From Buddleja alternifolia (taxonomy: Eukaryota > Streptophyta > Magnoliopsida > Lamiales > Scrophulariaceae): a stretch of DNA of 64,000 nt. The DNA lies in contig CM033396.1 of NCBI GenBank assembly GCA_019426215.1, forward strand, positions 36,322,503-36,386,502, written 5' to 3'. Below the pieces are notes generated by a model. The model had not been told where the DNA came from. It saw nothing but the letters and a program-made list of their open reading frames with translations, and made no database searches. Below are positions 46,109 through 58,288 of the stretch, one piece after another. Each line of letters starts with the position of its first letter. Within the stretch, counting starts at the first letter, position 1. A program made the translations under genes and the position numbers.

Positions 46109-47400
46109 TCACAAAAATTGTCGGTTAGCTTTCTCAATTGCATCACACACCCCTAACGGGATGCGTGTGATTTGCATATGATACGTCAAAAGGGCTTCTG
46201 TCACAGCCGTGATGAGAGTTGCTCTTCCAGCTAAAGAGAGGTGCTTACGTTTCCAACCTTTAAGCTTATTCCGAACCTTCTCCACGATAAAAGCATAATC
46301 CTTCTTTCCCACTCGGCCGTGATGTAGGGGAACGCCAAGGTACCAACCTAAATTATTTGTTGGCCCAAGTCCCGTCATTCTCCCCATCGGCTATTTCAAT
46401 CCCATACTCAAATTCTAGGAGAAATAGATTCTCGATTTGTGTTTATTCACCGCCTGTTCCGATATGTCATAGTAGCTACTCAAACATTGCATAACCACAT
46501 TCACTTGTCGTTCAGATGTTTCTCCAAATAAGAGCAGGTCATCCGCAAACATCAGATGAGAAATTTTTGGTCCAAACTTAGAGGAAGGGACGGCCCACCA
46601 ATGATGTCGGTGAACTGCCTCGTCAATCATCGAACCTAATTTTTGTATGCAAAAGACAAAAAGATAAGGCGAAAGGGGGTCCCCTTGCCTTAGTCCTCTC
46701 TCTGGAATGAACCATTCAGTAGTCTCACCATTCCAAAGCAAGGAAAGCTGAGTTTTAGTGGTACATTCCATAATGAGATTAATCCAAGTCTCGGGGAACC
46801 CAATTTCACCCAACACATTCTTTAAAAAAGTCCAATTAATTCTATCGTATGCCTTTTCAAAGTCAATTTTAGCAACGAAAAAACCTTTTTGACCTTTTTT
46901 ATTACGCATGTCATGCAAAATCTCCTGAGTGATCAAAACATTGTCAATAGTTTGCCTGCCCTTAATAAATGAACTTTGAGTTTGTGGAATTAACATGTTC
47001 ATAAACTCACGAATTCGATTAGCCATTGTCTTAGTAACAATTTTTAAACAGACATTCGTTAGACAAATTAGACGAAATTGTGAGAGCTGTGTTGGGTGCT
47101 TATTTTTCAAAATTAACACAATGCGAGAAGTATTTAAATTAGTGTCAATTGTACCTGACTGTAACGCACTATGTACCATGTGGAAGATATCATCGCCTAT
47201 TACGTCCCAGCATCGTTGATAAAAGATTGGTTGTATGCCATCCGGTCCTGGAGCTTTCGACGGATGCATTTCCCAGATTGCTCGCTTAACTTCCTCTTTA
47301 GTTACTGGATTGCACAAAGTTGTGACCTGATGATCTTGAAGCTTTGGAAATCCCTCTACAACCGTGTACGGTTACACCCCGTCTCCTCTCCCATATAAGT
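46109..47400 (-). pseudogene. LINE ORF2 reverse transcriptase
   Basis: Motifs in order: SKAPGPDGIQPIFYQ, FVAKIDFEKAYDRI, GLRQGDPLSPYLF and HLMFADDLLLFG with catalytic FADD. Stop and frame slip near 46415 and 46390; the thumb part (SLAGRATLITAV) follows down to 46109. Confidence 0.95.
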
Positions 47401-47746
47401 TCCTATAGTATCGAACTGCCATATCTTTGAGTTCCTACGGATTTGTTACTATCACACCATCCTCCCGAGTAAGATTTCTAATGCAGCTTCTATTCTGGCG
47501 AGTAATTGCCGACAAATCGAAAAAACTAGTATTTAGGTTCCCCGCCCGAAGCCATTGTATCCTGGACTTTTGTTTCCAAAATAGTTCCTCTCTTGTAGAG
47601 CACTGAGATACTGAACCTGAAGTTTCTGTTCCAGTTTACGCAGAGAGTGACTAAAATTAGTTCCTCGCGCTTTCTGAATCCCCGAGATGTGAGCTAATAG
47701 TCTCCTTTTTCTCTGAAAAATATTCTCAAATATGTCCCGGTTCCAC

Positions 47747-48577
47747 TTATAGGCCGCTTCCCGGATATGTTGTAACTGAGAATTTATCCCCCGAGATTTC
47801 TACCAACTCTCGAAATCCCGAATGTGTGAACCACGCCGTTTGGAATCTGAAAAAGTCCTTCGAAACTTGTTGTCGAGTGGATTCAGCCAAGGAAAGAAGT
47901 ATTGGCGAGTGGTCAGATCCCACCCGCGGAAGATGATGCACACTAGCCATCGGATGATAAAGTTGCCACTCCTCATTACAAAGAACTCGATCAAGTCATT
48001 CTTGTAATGAGGACCTTCCTCCTTTAGCCCACGTAAACGGAGTGCCCACATACTTGAGATCAATCAAGTTGCAAGTATTAACACACTCCATAAATTTCCT
48101 ACACTTATTGTAATCTACTGGAGCCCCTCCTGTCTTTTCAGATTGGTGAACTACCACATTCATATCCCCGACGATAATCCAAGGCCCTGAGATGTGCGGT
48201 TGCATATGAATAATGTGCTCCCATAAGTGATTTCTGATATCCAGTTGAGGACTAGCGTATACTACCGTGAGAAGCCAGTCTTTCTCCCCTGATTGATGAA
48301 CACTAGCCGAAACACTTTGATCATTGGCTTCAAGTATCTGCAGTTCACATTCACAAGTAGACCAAAAAATCCAAATGCCCCCGGCAAAGCCCCTAGCCTC
48401 TACTTTCTCTACCCTGTCAAAGCGACTGGTCTGCATAATATCATCAGCATGAGTACCTTTTACACGAGGTTCCACCAAGACTAAAATCATTGGTTTATAT
48501 TTATTCAGAAGGTCCTTAAGAGCATGTCGGAATTCTGGCTTTCCTACTCCCCTACAATTCCAAAAAATTAATGACAT
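47747..48577 (-). pseudogene. LINE ORF2 endonuclease domain
   Basis: Begins MSLIFWNCRGVGKPEF with the WNCRG motif of AP-type endonucleases, then ILVLVEPRVKG, WIIVGDMNVV and, after a frame break near 48000, VGSDHSPILL with the SDH catalytic motif. Confidence 0.9.
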
Positions 48578-48822
48578 TAATAAAAATTACATATACGTTC
48601 TATTCAAAGAACTAGACAATCATACCTGGGGGGTGTTCGAAACCCCCATATTCATGCACATGTTCACTTTCGTGTCCATGTTCTCATGAGTCGTACCTCA
48701 TCCCACATCCCCTGTACCCCGTTCCATACTTAGCACGGTACTAATGATGGCATCTTGACCCCCATCGGATTCGTCATCTGAGGTGAGGATATTGTCGTCC
48801 GGTGGCTCATATGCTTTCGGAT

Positions 48823-50496
48823 TCATCCGCTGGAAAGAACCAGAAAAAGAGGTAGTTCCCTGTTGTTGCTGCCTCTTATTCCATAAATTTCATCAAGCTC
48901 CGCTCGTGTAAACGGAATTTTATCCAACACTTGTTCTTCTTCCACTCGCGTTTTGATTGTGTTATCAATTATCGGATAAGTAGTTCCATGAGCAATGGGT
49001 TTCACACGTTCAATGTAAATGACCGGGGTTTGTTGTGATGTGTTGTGTTCTTTGAAAAATTTTCTTCTAGTCGACTGTGTTGTTTTCTTAGGGATATTAT
49101 GCCTTACCTCTGAGACCCGTTGCGTATCCTCACTTATCTCTTCTTCTCCCACCTCATTGAGGACATCAAACCTAGACCCCGAAGCATTCAAATTTGTACC
49201 CAACATCTTATGTTTTCCTTTTTCGGTATTTTTCCTCTCAGTTGGCCCCCCAGATGTGCTTCCCGTCGCTCTAGTCTCTGATGCCATTGCTTTGTTGCCC
49301 TTGTTGGCCTGACTCATCCCTTGCCCGAAAAAGAATATCGGACTATCCTGTGTTGTATCCTGTTTCTTGGTATTTTCCCGTCTTGGAGGGCCTCGACGAA
49401 TCCTCTGCTGTACTATATTCCATGGACCATGAGTTGTCGGAACTGGTGTATTCTATACTTCAGCTAAATTCACCCCCTCCGAATCTCCCTTATTTGTCGT
49501 GTTCACCTTATCACCACTCACACCACACGTTTCTTTTCGATCCCATACTTACCACAATCGAAACATATCATGTTTAAACCCTCATAATCCACTACCCGAA
49601 TTTTCTTACAAAACTTCACACATGGAATGATAGGCTCATAAGATCGAATTCAATGCAAACACGAGCATATCTACCTCGTAACGACTCCTCAGTGTGTTTG
49701 TCAATCCCACGCACTTTACCAACGAGCCCTCCCAAAACCGTGAGTGCCTTCTCATTGAAAAGATGTATAGGCAGATCTGGGAAATGTATCCAAACCATTG
49801 TGAACGTGTTTCATTCTTAGGTTCGAAAGTCGGTTCCCATTTCCGTACCGTGAGATAGTGTCCCAAAATCATCCATGGCCCTTTCGTTAGAACTCTATCA
49901 TACTCCCCTTTCTCACAAAAACGAACAAGATAGTATTCATTTCCTATGTCAATGGGATTAATATCATATGACAGTTGCCAAAGACTTTTGATACGCTGAC
50001 GTAACATTGTGTAACCCACTTTCCGGCCTAGAACCTTAATCACCAGCGCCCGCCTATATGGCGCAGCCATCTGCCGGATATCCTCTTCCGATAAAGATCC
50101 TTCGGGAATTTTTCCATCGTCTGATCCTCCTTCTTCAGCCCGGTTCGTGTCCTCCATGTCAACCGCAGTTTCGAAGTCATCACTTTCACCTTCGCCGGTA
50201 TAGTAAATCGGTGATGCAACCTTACGGCTCCAGGTGTCTTTTAGATATTGTGCCGACCACACCTCCTCTGGCAGTGTATCTTGAAGTGGAGTCCCTGTTT
50301 GAATCGCCGGCTGAGTAGTCCCGTCCGATTGAACTTGGTCATCCATATGTTGTTCATGCAGCGGATAAGTAGCTGTATTTTGTGTAGTGGTTTTGATCGG
50401 TGAAGAAGCCCCCACCAGTTGCCTTTTGAGTTTCTTTTTCTTTTGGTTCGGTGTAACGGTAATCAGTGGTGGCTGATCATCGTCCGCTTCTTCCAT
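48823..50496 (-). pseudogene. LINE ORF1 (DUF4283, zinc knuckle), frame-broken
   Basis: Starts MEEADDDQPPLITVTPNQ. DUF4283 at about residues 130-225 (PYRRALVIKVLGRKVGYTM, VRFCEKGEYDRVLTKGPWM). Breaks near 49800 and 49620 separate the FPDLPIHLFNEKAL part and a damaged CX2C knuckle (CFDCGKYG). The C-terminal Ser/Glu-rich part ends near 48823. ORF1 proteins bind the element RNA. Confidence 0.85.
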
Positions 50497-50623
50497 AGTC
50501 TCCGGCGATGCGCACCAGAGAAGCCAAGCCGTAGGTGTCGGTGTTAGGGTTTTGATCGCCCAAATTGCTTCCTAAAATTTCGGAGCAGAGATGTCTATAG
50601 ATGGATTAATAGCTAACAATTTT

Positions 50624-51345
50624 ATGCTTCAAGTCTTTGCACTTACTGTTTTAACACATATTACTGATATTATTTACTTTCTATTATGTTGTAGCTAGGT
50701 AAGAAGTACGAGCACTTAGTTGAGTCCCGGAAAACCTTCAACAAGTTTTGGTAAACGCTGCACCTATGGGCCTAGTTGCATCATGGTTTTAGTTTATTTA
50801 TTGATTTGAGAGCTTACTTTGTGAGTTTTGGACAACATTTATGAAACTGAGATATCAAAGAAAAAAAATATGGCGGTGTTTGTTTCTATTTTGGGATTTT
50901 TTCTGGTGAAAATTTTGGTGAAAAAGTTTATTAAGTTGTGTATTTTGATGAAAATGTGTTTGGTTTTGTGTTTGATTTTTTTTCAGAAGAGACAAAAGTT
51001 ATTGTAGCAATAAAATCATGTAAGTTTTTGTTTGAAAAGTTGTGTTTATAATTAGTTAATGATTGAAAAATATAATATAATATAAGTTTTAAATGATTGT
51101 AATGTATGGTTATATATATATATATATATATATATTGTAGTTGATGAGTAGGCACCCTAAAGTAGACACAAATAGGAAGACAATAGCTAACAAATTCTTT
51201 GACCAAAAAAGTCCTTTTTGGTTAAAAAAACATCAAGCAAACAAGTTTTGGCCAAAATTTGTTTGAAAACAAAAACAAACACAGCCCTGGTTTTTTTAAG
51301 TACTCGCTTATAGAGGTTGATACGCTGTTTTCTTTGTTTACCAAA
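50624..51345. other. intergenic, with a possible TIR element at 50872-51287
   Basis: GGTGTTTGTTTCTATTTT and its rough inverse ACAAAAACAAACACA face each other about 400 bp apart, as in small hAT-like elements, but no target duplication was found. Confidence 0.35.
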
Positions 51346-51351
51346 AAGTAA

Positions 51352-52461
51352 ATTGGGAAAATTACACCAACACCCGCTCCTATAATAGGTAATTACACAA
51401 ACTTACCCTCTTATAATTAAAATTACAAATACCTAATCCACTATAATTGAAAATTACATTTACCCCCTTGAAACCCTCGATCAATAGTCAAACAATACTA
51501 AATGATATTTTTGCCCTTCAGTTAAATTATAAAAAAAATACATAAAAAATTGTAATAATATTTTTGTTACGGCCGTACCTCCTCTTATACCAAGAACCCC
51601 TCTTTTTTTAAAATTACCAACACCCCCTACATGGGGCTAATTGTAAAGTTTTTAGAGGTTAAATTGTAAGAATTTTTTAGTACATAGAGGGTGATTGTAA
51701 GAAGTGCATTATTGTTGAAATTTTTGTTGGACTTATATTATGTGCATATCACAATCATACACATTCGGGCATACAGACGTGTGTGCACTGCAGTTTGAAT
51801 TGTATATCATATATTCAATAAAGTTTGGGGCATAATTAAATGATTTGATTAAGTTTTATAAGTCAAAGTCATCTTATTTGGTATGGGGTCATATTTAATA
51901 TGCGTAGAGACCTTGATGACTGAAATGCAATTTATGATGTGCTGATTTGCAAATAAATCCTATTTCAGCTATATATAGTAGTTATGGTCTCCAGTTGATG
52001 TACGAAGAAAAATAGAACTTCTTAGTTCCTACAGTCCTTTCTCTCTGAAATTCAATCGTCCGAAGAAAGGTTCTACGGTGTACGTATCATCAATGGAAGG
52101 CGTAATCATTCGGTGAAATTCGTCGTTATGCATTCAAGTATGCTTCCAGTATATCGATTATTACGTGATTATCATGAAGTTCAAAGATTCGGGGTAATCA
52201 ATTACTTTCCATCAATTATAACAGGGGAGGTTTGTGTAATTTAAAAAATAAGAGTAGATGTTGGTGTAATTTTTCCTAAATGACATTAGGACGGGGGCAT
52301 TTTTGAAAGTTCACATGATGATGTCATAAAAAAAATAATCTCAGGGGGGTAAATGTAATCTTTAACTATACTGGGTTAGGTATTTGTAATTTCAAGTATA
52401 AGAGGGTAAGTTTGTGTGATTACCTATTATAATAGTGGGTGTTTAGTATAATTTTCCCAAA
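51352..52461. mobile_element. long-TIR element (possible PIF/Harbinger, TSD TAA)
   Basis: About 125-bp inverted termini (ATTGGGAAAATTACACC against TTTGGGAAAATTATACT, with shared ACACAAACTTACCCTCTTATA). TAA flanks both ends (51349-51351, 52462-52464). The inner part repeats some terminal motifs near 52230-52290, and a possible solo LTR is nested. Confidence 0.7.
51725..52214 (+). mobile_element. possible solo LTR
   Basis: TGTTGGACTT start, CCATCA end, a promoter core (CTATATATAG near 51970) and a U5-like C/T-rich leader. The flanks ATTTT/ATTAT match only loosely. 490 bp. Confidence 0.4.
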
Positions 52462-52500
52462 TAAATTCCGTTCGATTTTTATTTTTGTCTAGGACAAGAG

Positions 52501-52899
52501 CAGGGATGGGGGGAGGGGGGTTGGAGGGTGCGCTCACCCCCCTCAATTTTGAAAAATTGTTTTTTTTACCTTACAAAATTTTTGATATTTAAATTTCGCC
52601 CCCTCCTCAAAATCGAAAAATATCACGCTTTTTTCCTTTTCTTTGAGTTCGCAACCCCCCCCCCCAACCCCAAAATTCTGGCTATACGAAAGAGATATAA
52701 AAGTATAAAGTATATCAAAAGTTGTAGTTGAACCTAGTTTCTTATTATCTTTTTTCCCATAAATATAGCGTACCGTACCGCGGGGGACAAGCCCCCCGCA
52801 CCCCCCTTAAATCTTTCGTCTATATGACAAAAAACAAAGTATATAGTTATATCATAACAATCTCGCCCCTCCTCAATATAATTCCTAGCTCCATCCCTG
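52501..52899. mobile_element. hAT non-autonomous element (8-bp TSD GACAAGAG)
   Basis: Termini CAGGGATGG and CCATCCCTG; GACAAGAG at 52493-52500 and 52900-52907. Same family as 14599-15259, sharing an AAATATAGCGTACCGTACCG segment. 399 bp, non-coding. Confidence 0.95.
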
Positions 52900-52907
52900 G
52901 ACAAGAG

Positions 52908-53267
52908 GGTTTATATTCTGGTTTGGTGATGTTGTTTTGATGGCTATGTCTGCATTAGGATTGATATGTGGAGTGTAGTAATTTTGGCTTGATGTTTAGA
53001 ACAAAAGTAAAGAAGATAGTATGTGCATGGTTCGGCATCTATACCTGTCGCCTTCCATGAATATACTCTTCTCCGAATTTCATTTTGTTATTTTATTTTA
53101 GAGAATGTCCAAAAATATTGTTCAATTTCTGAAATGAAGATGTTTCCTAAAATATCCTCTTATTTAAAATGACGATCCTAATTTTAAGGTCGAACAGTGT
53201 AAAGATGTATTTTTTTAATTTTTTTTTCCAACTCTTAAACTTTTTTGAAGTAGAATTACGAGATAAA
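52908..53267. other. intergenic, no gene seen
   Basis: AT-rich, no supported feature. Confidence 0.5.
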
Positions 53268-53272
53268 AGTGG

Positions 53273-53803
53273 TGTTAGATTAGAGAAAACCTCGTAAGGA
53301 ACTTGTATTACTGAGTAACATATATATAGAGTTACATTGACTTGGTAAAAAAGTAAATCCAAAACTATAAATAAGGAAAGATTACTACAAGGAAAGATAT
53401 TCTAAGCTACAAAGATAAATACAAGGAAATATAAGATATGGAGAGATCCTATGCTAATCTAGAAGATATATTCTAACACTCCCCCACAGTCGAAATGGGA
53501 GATTCTCGAACGTTGAGACTGGACTGAAAATCTATGAGGAGCTGGGATAATACTCCTTTAGAGAATGCTTTTAGCAGCATCTTTTATTTTCTTTGCTTCT
53601 TGGTTGATAGATATAATTTTCAATGGCTCTTGATTAAATCAAGAGAGTGGGTACTGCAATGGGCCACGATAGAATTAATTTCTCCTTCAACAAATTCCTT
53701 CACACATATATCATGTAATCTTGTGTAAAGAATGAGAAAGAAAAAAGAATGTAAAAATGGAGAAAGGTAAGAATAGGGGCTGGAAATAGAGTTAAGATAT
53801 ATA

Positions 53804-53841
<38 letters not shown>

Positions 53842-54557
53842 AAGAAATAGGAGAGAAAGAGAACATATGGAGGCCGAGCAAACAACGGCAAAAAGAAAAG
53901 AAAAAAAAAAGGAACCCCATAGATACAAAACCCGACTGTAGGGCTAAGCGCAACCGAAAAATTATACCTTACACACGAAATTTGAAGAAAAAAGATGGAT
54001 ATTTGTTTATGTTAACAACAATCAAAAGAACGCCATATATACTTATACGTGTGGGGGGGAGGAATTTAAGATTCAGAAAAGGAAAAAAAATAGGAGTTGA
54101 ACAACTAGCAACTCAACACCATGAAAGTGGGTAAGAATTAGAGATGTGAAAATAATGGGAGAGAGAGAGAGAGAAGAAAGAAAGATTTTTAGCAGAAGTT
54201 GCTCTACACGAAGAGAAATGGGCTGCCATTGTTGTGTGTGGGAATGAGAGAAAAAAAAATTAAAGAGCCGGACAAGGATGGCGATGGTAGAGGCTGGCGG
54301 AAGCGAGAGATCATGAGAGTTGAGAGAAGAAACCCTTTTGCTCTGATACCATGTTAGATTAGAGAAAACCCCGTAGAAAACTTGTATTACTGAGTAACAT
54401 ATATATAGATTTACATAGACTTGGTGAACAAGTAAACCCTAAACTATAAACAAGGAAAGATAAATGCAAGGAAAGATATTCTAAACTATAAAGATAAATA
54501 TAAGAAAATATAAGATAAGGAGAGATCTTATGCTAATCTAGAAGATATATTCTAACA
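53273..54557 (-). mobile_element. short Copia-derived LTR element (TRIM-like, TSD AGTGG)
   Basis: Two 206-bp LTRs (53273-53478 and 54352-54557, TGTTAG...CTAACA), TSD AGTGG at 53268-53272 and 54558-54562. On the minus strand the primer site TGGTATCAGAGC abuts the right LTR and the purine tract GTGGGGGAG abuts the left one. The 873-bp interior has no full gene, but its last part resembles the end of a Copia pol frame (compare 16490-16530). A (GT)n(GA)n microsatellite lies at 53804-53842. Confidence 0.9.
53804..53842. repeat. (GT)n(GA)n microsatellite
   Basis: Compound dinucleotide run within the TRIM-like element. Confidence 0.9.
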
Positions 54558-54562
54558 AGTGG

Positions 54563-55042
54563 AACCATAGTTAAAGATGGACCAAAAACACATGAATAGG
54601 GCATTTTTAGGAACTCTAGGACTTCGAGTTTTAAAATAATCATAATATGTTGGATTCACGTGATGTTAGGGCTAAAAAATCAATCAAGTTATTCGAAATT
54701 GATCGTTAAAAGCTCGTTTGAGCATTGATCGTTAAAAGTTCGTTTGAGAGCTGCTCGTTAATTGAAAAAACAAATTTGGACACTTTAATTTTTGTTCAAT
54801 AAGTTTTGAAGTTCGACTGGTGAAAAATTATAAATACTGTAAAATATCAATCTATTCGAGCTCACCAGTATTCGGTTTGACTAAAAATGACTAAATTTCG
54901 TTCAGATGTAGTTCATTTAACAATCAAACTAATAACTCTACTTGATCTGGTTTAGTACATCCACAATGAAAATTGACGAACTTGATACGTTTTTCGAGGG
55001 CAGTCATTAATATAACAAAGAGAAATATATGTTTGTAAGCAT
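54563..55042. other. intergenic, no gene seen
   Basis: Contains two copies of TTGATCGTTAAAAGYTCGTTTGAG (54697-54745) and a patch similar to 43260-43400. Confidence 0.45.
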
Positions 55043-55045
55043 TAG

Positions 55046-55425
55046 CACTACAAGAAAATCGAGTATTGGAAATAGAAATATATGTCATGAACCATGGTCT
55101 AATCCCACGGCTAATTTGGTCATGGTAAATGTTTCATATAGCCACACTAAAATTAATCGTGGTGAAAAAGATTGCTAACTATTTTAGGCACTAGCTAGCC
55201 GTGGTGAAAGAAATATTAATGTATCACTTTTTTACAATAGTTAATCTTTACAATAAACAAAACATTAACTATGGCTATGGCTATAAGACATGGTAAATGT
55301 TTTGGCCATGCTTGCAAATACCACAGCCAAAGTCGTAGCAAAGCCGTGGTCGATTGGTTTGAACCATAGCATAGGGACTTTTCACCATGGCATATTGACA
55401 TGGTCAATAATCATTTTTTGTAGTG
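55046..55425. mobile_element. CACTA-type MITE (3-bp TSD TAG)
   Basis: CACTACAAGAAAA start, TTTTTTGTAGTG end; TAG at 55043-55045 and 55426-55428. Related to 29312-29714. Confidence 0.9.
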
Positions 55426-55619
55426 TAGCCAACAGTTGTGTGGGGAGGGGGGGAGCCTAAAAGTAGATAAACTATCGTTGATCGCTAAATGGAGAGGAAA
55501 GATGACATCGGACATTAGATGGCCTGGCTATACATGGAAAGTACGATGGCCGATGGGAGGGCGGTGCATATGATATGTTGGGACCTGGAAAATGAATATG
55601 ATAATCTAAGGGAATAAAG

Positions 55620-56300
55620 TATCTAACCCTAAGCTCATTTATCCTAGCTTGTGTAAGAGTTGATGTTGTTCCAAGCTAGGTGATGTTTGAGTTTATATTT
55701 TCAGCGCCCTCAAGATTATCATACCGAGGGAACTTATTCCTGACAAGTTCGTTATTATTCCTTGGCACAGTTTCTATGACATTAGGGTCATATTCATCTA
55801 CGATTCTATCTACATCCCCAGACCTAACAGTGTTAAGATTATTACTAGCGGTTGAATCAGGTGACGAATCACGAACCTTTATTTACAGACATAATTGAAC
55901 GAGTACGAGCCATTTATAAAAATAAGACAGAACACAAGGAGGAGAGATATATACCTAAAGAAGTTCGTACGAGGAGACGATGCAGAAGGCTTTGTGAAAT
56001 GCACTTGCCTCGTATCACCGAATGACGTTGTTCCTTCCTCTAGCTTTCTCTGAAAAATCTCTCTCTAGAAGTAAAATTCGTAAACTAAAAATAAGTTTCC
56101 ATTCTCGCTTATTTATAGGCTGTAATTCTAGGGGATGAGGAGGTTAATATTGATCCGCGTAAAGCAGATTCGACGATTCGAACCGCATGACGTTACGAAT
56201 TCCAATAAGACCATCATGGAATAATAAATTCACGTGGCTCAAGATTAAATCAAGCATTTACTTCGTCAGTAATAAAATTGAAGACATAAGTGTCTATTAT
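55620..56300 (-). promoter_or_regulatory. promoter-like stretch with a short coding-like tail, origin unknown
   Basis: On the minus strand: TGACG near 56270, CCACGTGAA near 56230, AACGTCATG near 56190, a TATA box CCTATAAATAAG near 56120, a leader with donor-like TTTAGGTATATA near 55955, then ATGGCTCGTACTCG and an open stretch of about 65 codons (GDVDRIVDEYDPNV, NELVRNKFPRYDN) ending at 55679. It resembles the 5' part of a retroelement or pararetrovirus, but no family could be assigned. Confidence 0.4.
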
Positions 56301-56410
56301 TTAATACTAAAGTGGGGGATTTAATGATATAAAAAAATAAAATATATATACATATATTTGCAAAAAGGTGAGGCCATGTTTGTTTATGTTTTTTAATACC
56401 ATTTTCTATT

Positions 56411-56901
56411 GGCTGGTGATAACGCCAGAGCAATTTTCATAATGCCAGAGCAAATTTGCTTTAATTTGTTTTAATTGACAATTCTACCCTTAGGGCCTTT
56501 AATATCAAAATGACCAAAGGGGAAAAAAGATGGGATAAAAATGAGTGTTGGACAGCGGTGGCAATAATATTTTACGATACCGGCAATCATCAGCAGTCAA
56601 AACTTACGCCAAAACACCAGTCAAAACTCACGCCCACCATCCCCCACTATCTATTGTTGATCAATTGTACATATCTATACAACTACAACAACAACTTAAG
56701 TATAGGATTCCAGAAAGGGGTGGGAAAGGGTTGGCTGGCGGAGAAATTCTCCGTTAAGGGGAAGGAGATGGAAATTTATTTTGTCTTTGTGTTTTTTAAT
56801 TTTCTTGCTGATGTTGCTTATTAGTATGGGTATGGGTATTATCGTAAATTCAATAGTTTTGCTCTGGTAATATGTAAATTGCTCTGGCATTATCATCAGC
56901 C
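56411..56901. mobile_element. MULE-type MITE (9-bp TSD TTTTCTATT)
   Basis: Termini GGCTGGTGATAACGCCAGAG and the inverse of GGCTGATGATAATGCCAGAG; TTTTCTATT at 56402-56410 and 56902-56910. 491 bp; the short open frames inside have no known domain. Confidence 0.95.
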
Positions 56902-56910
56902 TTTTCTATT

Positions 56911-57144
56911 TTCTCGGTCACAATTTTAAGAAAATTACAACTATATGCTAATTTTAACAAAAAATCCACTTTTTGTTTTCAAGTTTGCTTTTTCATTCGT
57001 TACATAATTACATTTCAACTAATACATCGTTTTACTTCACATTAGCTATTATCTTTAATTACCTACTCCAACTATTTTTTCTTTTCTCTTTTTACTTTAC
57101 TATTTTTACATACCCATTACCTAAATAACTACTTTAACCAATTA
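56911..57144. other. intergenic, no gene seen
   Basis: AT-rich, no feature. Confidence 0.5.
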
Positions 57145-57152
57145 CACATCAC

Positions 57153-58032
57153 CTATGATGCACGGATACTCCTAAAATTCACGAAATGCAGTGTCGGATA
57201 CTCGGAGGACACGGATACGCCTCGGATACGGCTCGGATACGTATCCGACACGCCACGTGGCGTGTCGGTCAATTAAATTAAAAAGAAAATAAAGGGACAC
57301 GGTGTCGGACACGGCTACACAAGTGTCCGACACGTTTAGGATACGGCGGGGTCATTTTTATTATTTTCAAAACATGGAGGGGCCTAAATTGTAAATATGA
57401 TCCTTACCTAATTAAAACTTAAAAGGGACAAGAGCAGCAACAGAAAGGAAGAACAAGGAGCAGCTGCAGCGCACAATGTTTATGTGTGTGTATATATATA
57501 TATATATATGTTTATGTGTATATATATATAGAATCAATTACAAGAGAGGGGGAAATTCATTTGTAGAATTTTCATCACAGAAATCGCTGGTTTTCTGGAG
57601 GCCTGGCACATATATATACATATATATTTATATAGATATAGAGAGAGATTAGAGAGAGAGAGAGAGATTTAGGTTAACATTTGGTATTCATGGATAAAGT
57701 ATACAATAAGCTGCGGAATCTGGATGCGTATCCGAAGGTTAATGAATCAGAAAGGCACAGCTGCAGCGCACAATGTTTATGTGTATATATATATATATAA
57801 TAATATATGTTTATGTGTATATATATATATATATATAATAATAATATACATAAACGTTTAAATGTTTATGTATATATATATAATAATATATGCATATATA
57901 TAATATATATTATTAATTATTATATATAGCCGTATCCTTGCCGTATCGCATCTTAAAATTTTTGAAAATCCGTGTCGCCGTATCCGTATCCCCGTATCCA
58001 CGTATCCCCGTATCCGTATCTGTGCAACCTAG
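57153..58032. mobile_element. hAT non-autonomous element (8-bp TSD CACATCAC)
   Basis: CTATGATGCACGGATAC start and GTATCTGTGCAACCTAG end; CACATCAC at 57145-57152 and 58033-58040. Subterminal regions repeat CGGATACG/CGTATCCG in both directions. AT microsatellites fill 57490-57930. No transposase. Confidence 0.9.
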
Positions 58033-58288
58033 CACATCACATATAGCAAATCACATTTAATTTGACATATTTTGTAATTCCAACCACTCTAAAAAGATAA
58101 CACAACCAACGCCACATCATTTTCACACAAGTACTCATAGTATGCATTTGCCAAACAGTTTTTTGAAAATTGACTCAAATAGATCAACAAACATAGCATG
58201 AATTTCCTTAAGTTCATTGGTTATTTTCTGTCCTATATCTTTATTGTAAAGATGGGGGCGCATTCTAACTGGAATTAAAATGTTGCAG

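Larger units (their letters stand above)
44535..50606 (-). mobile_element. full-length L1-type LINE
   Basis: The same 17-bp target duplication (TAATAGCTAACAATTTT) lies at 44518-44534 and 50607-50623. On the minus strand it has a short 5' UTR, ORF1 from 50496, ORF2 from 48577 and a 3' end with an A-rich tail. Order of parts: DUF4283 and zinc knuckle, endonuclease, reverse transcriptase, zf-RVT, RNase H. Frame breaks in both ORFs mean it cannot move by itself now. Confidence 0.95.

Noticed and set aside
53620..53928. Low-complexity Leu/Ser/His-Thr frame
   Set aside because: Translation of the GT/GA microsatellite and its flanks.
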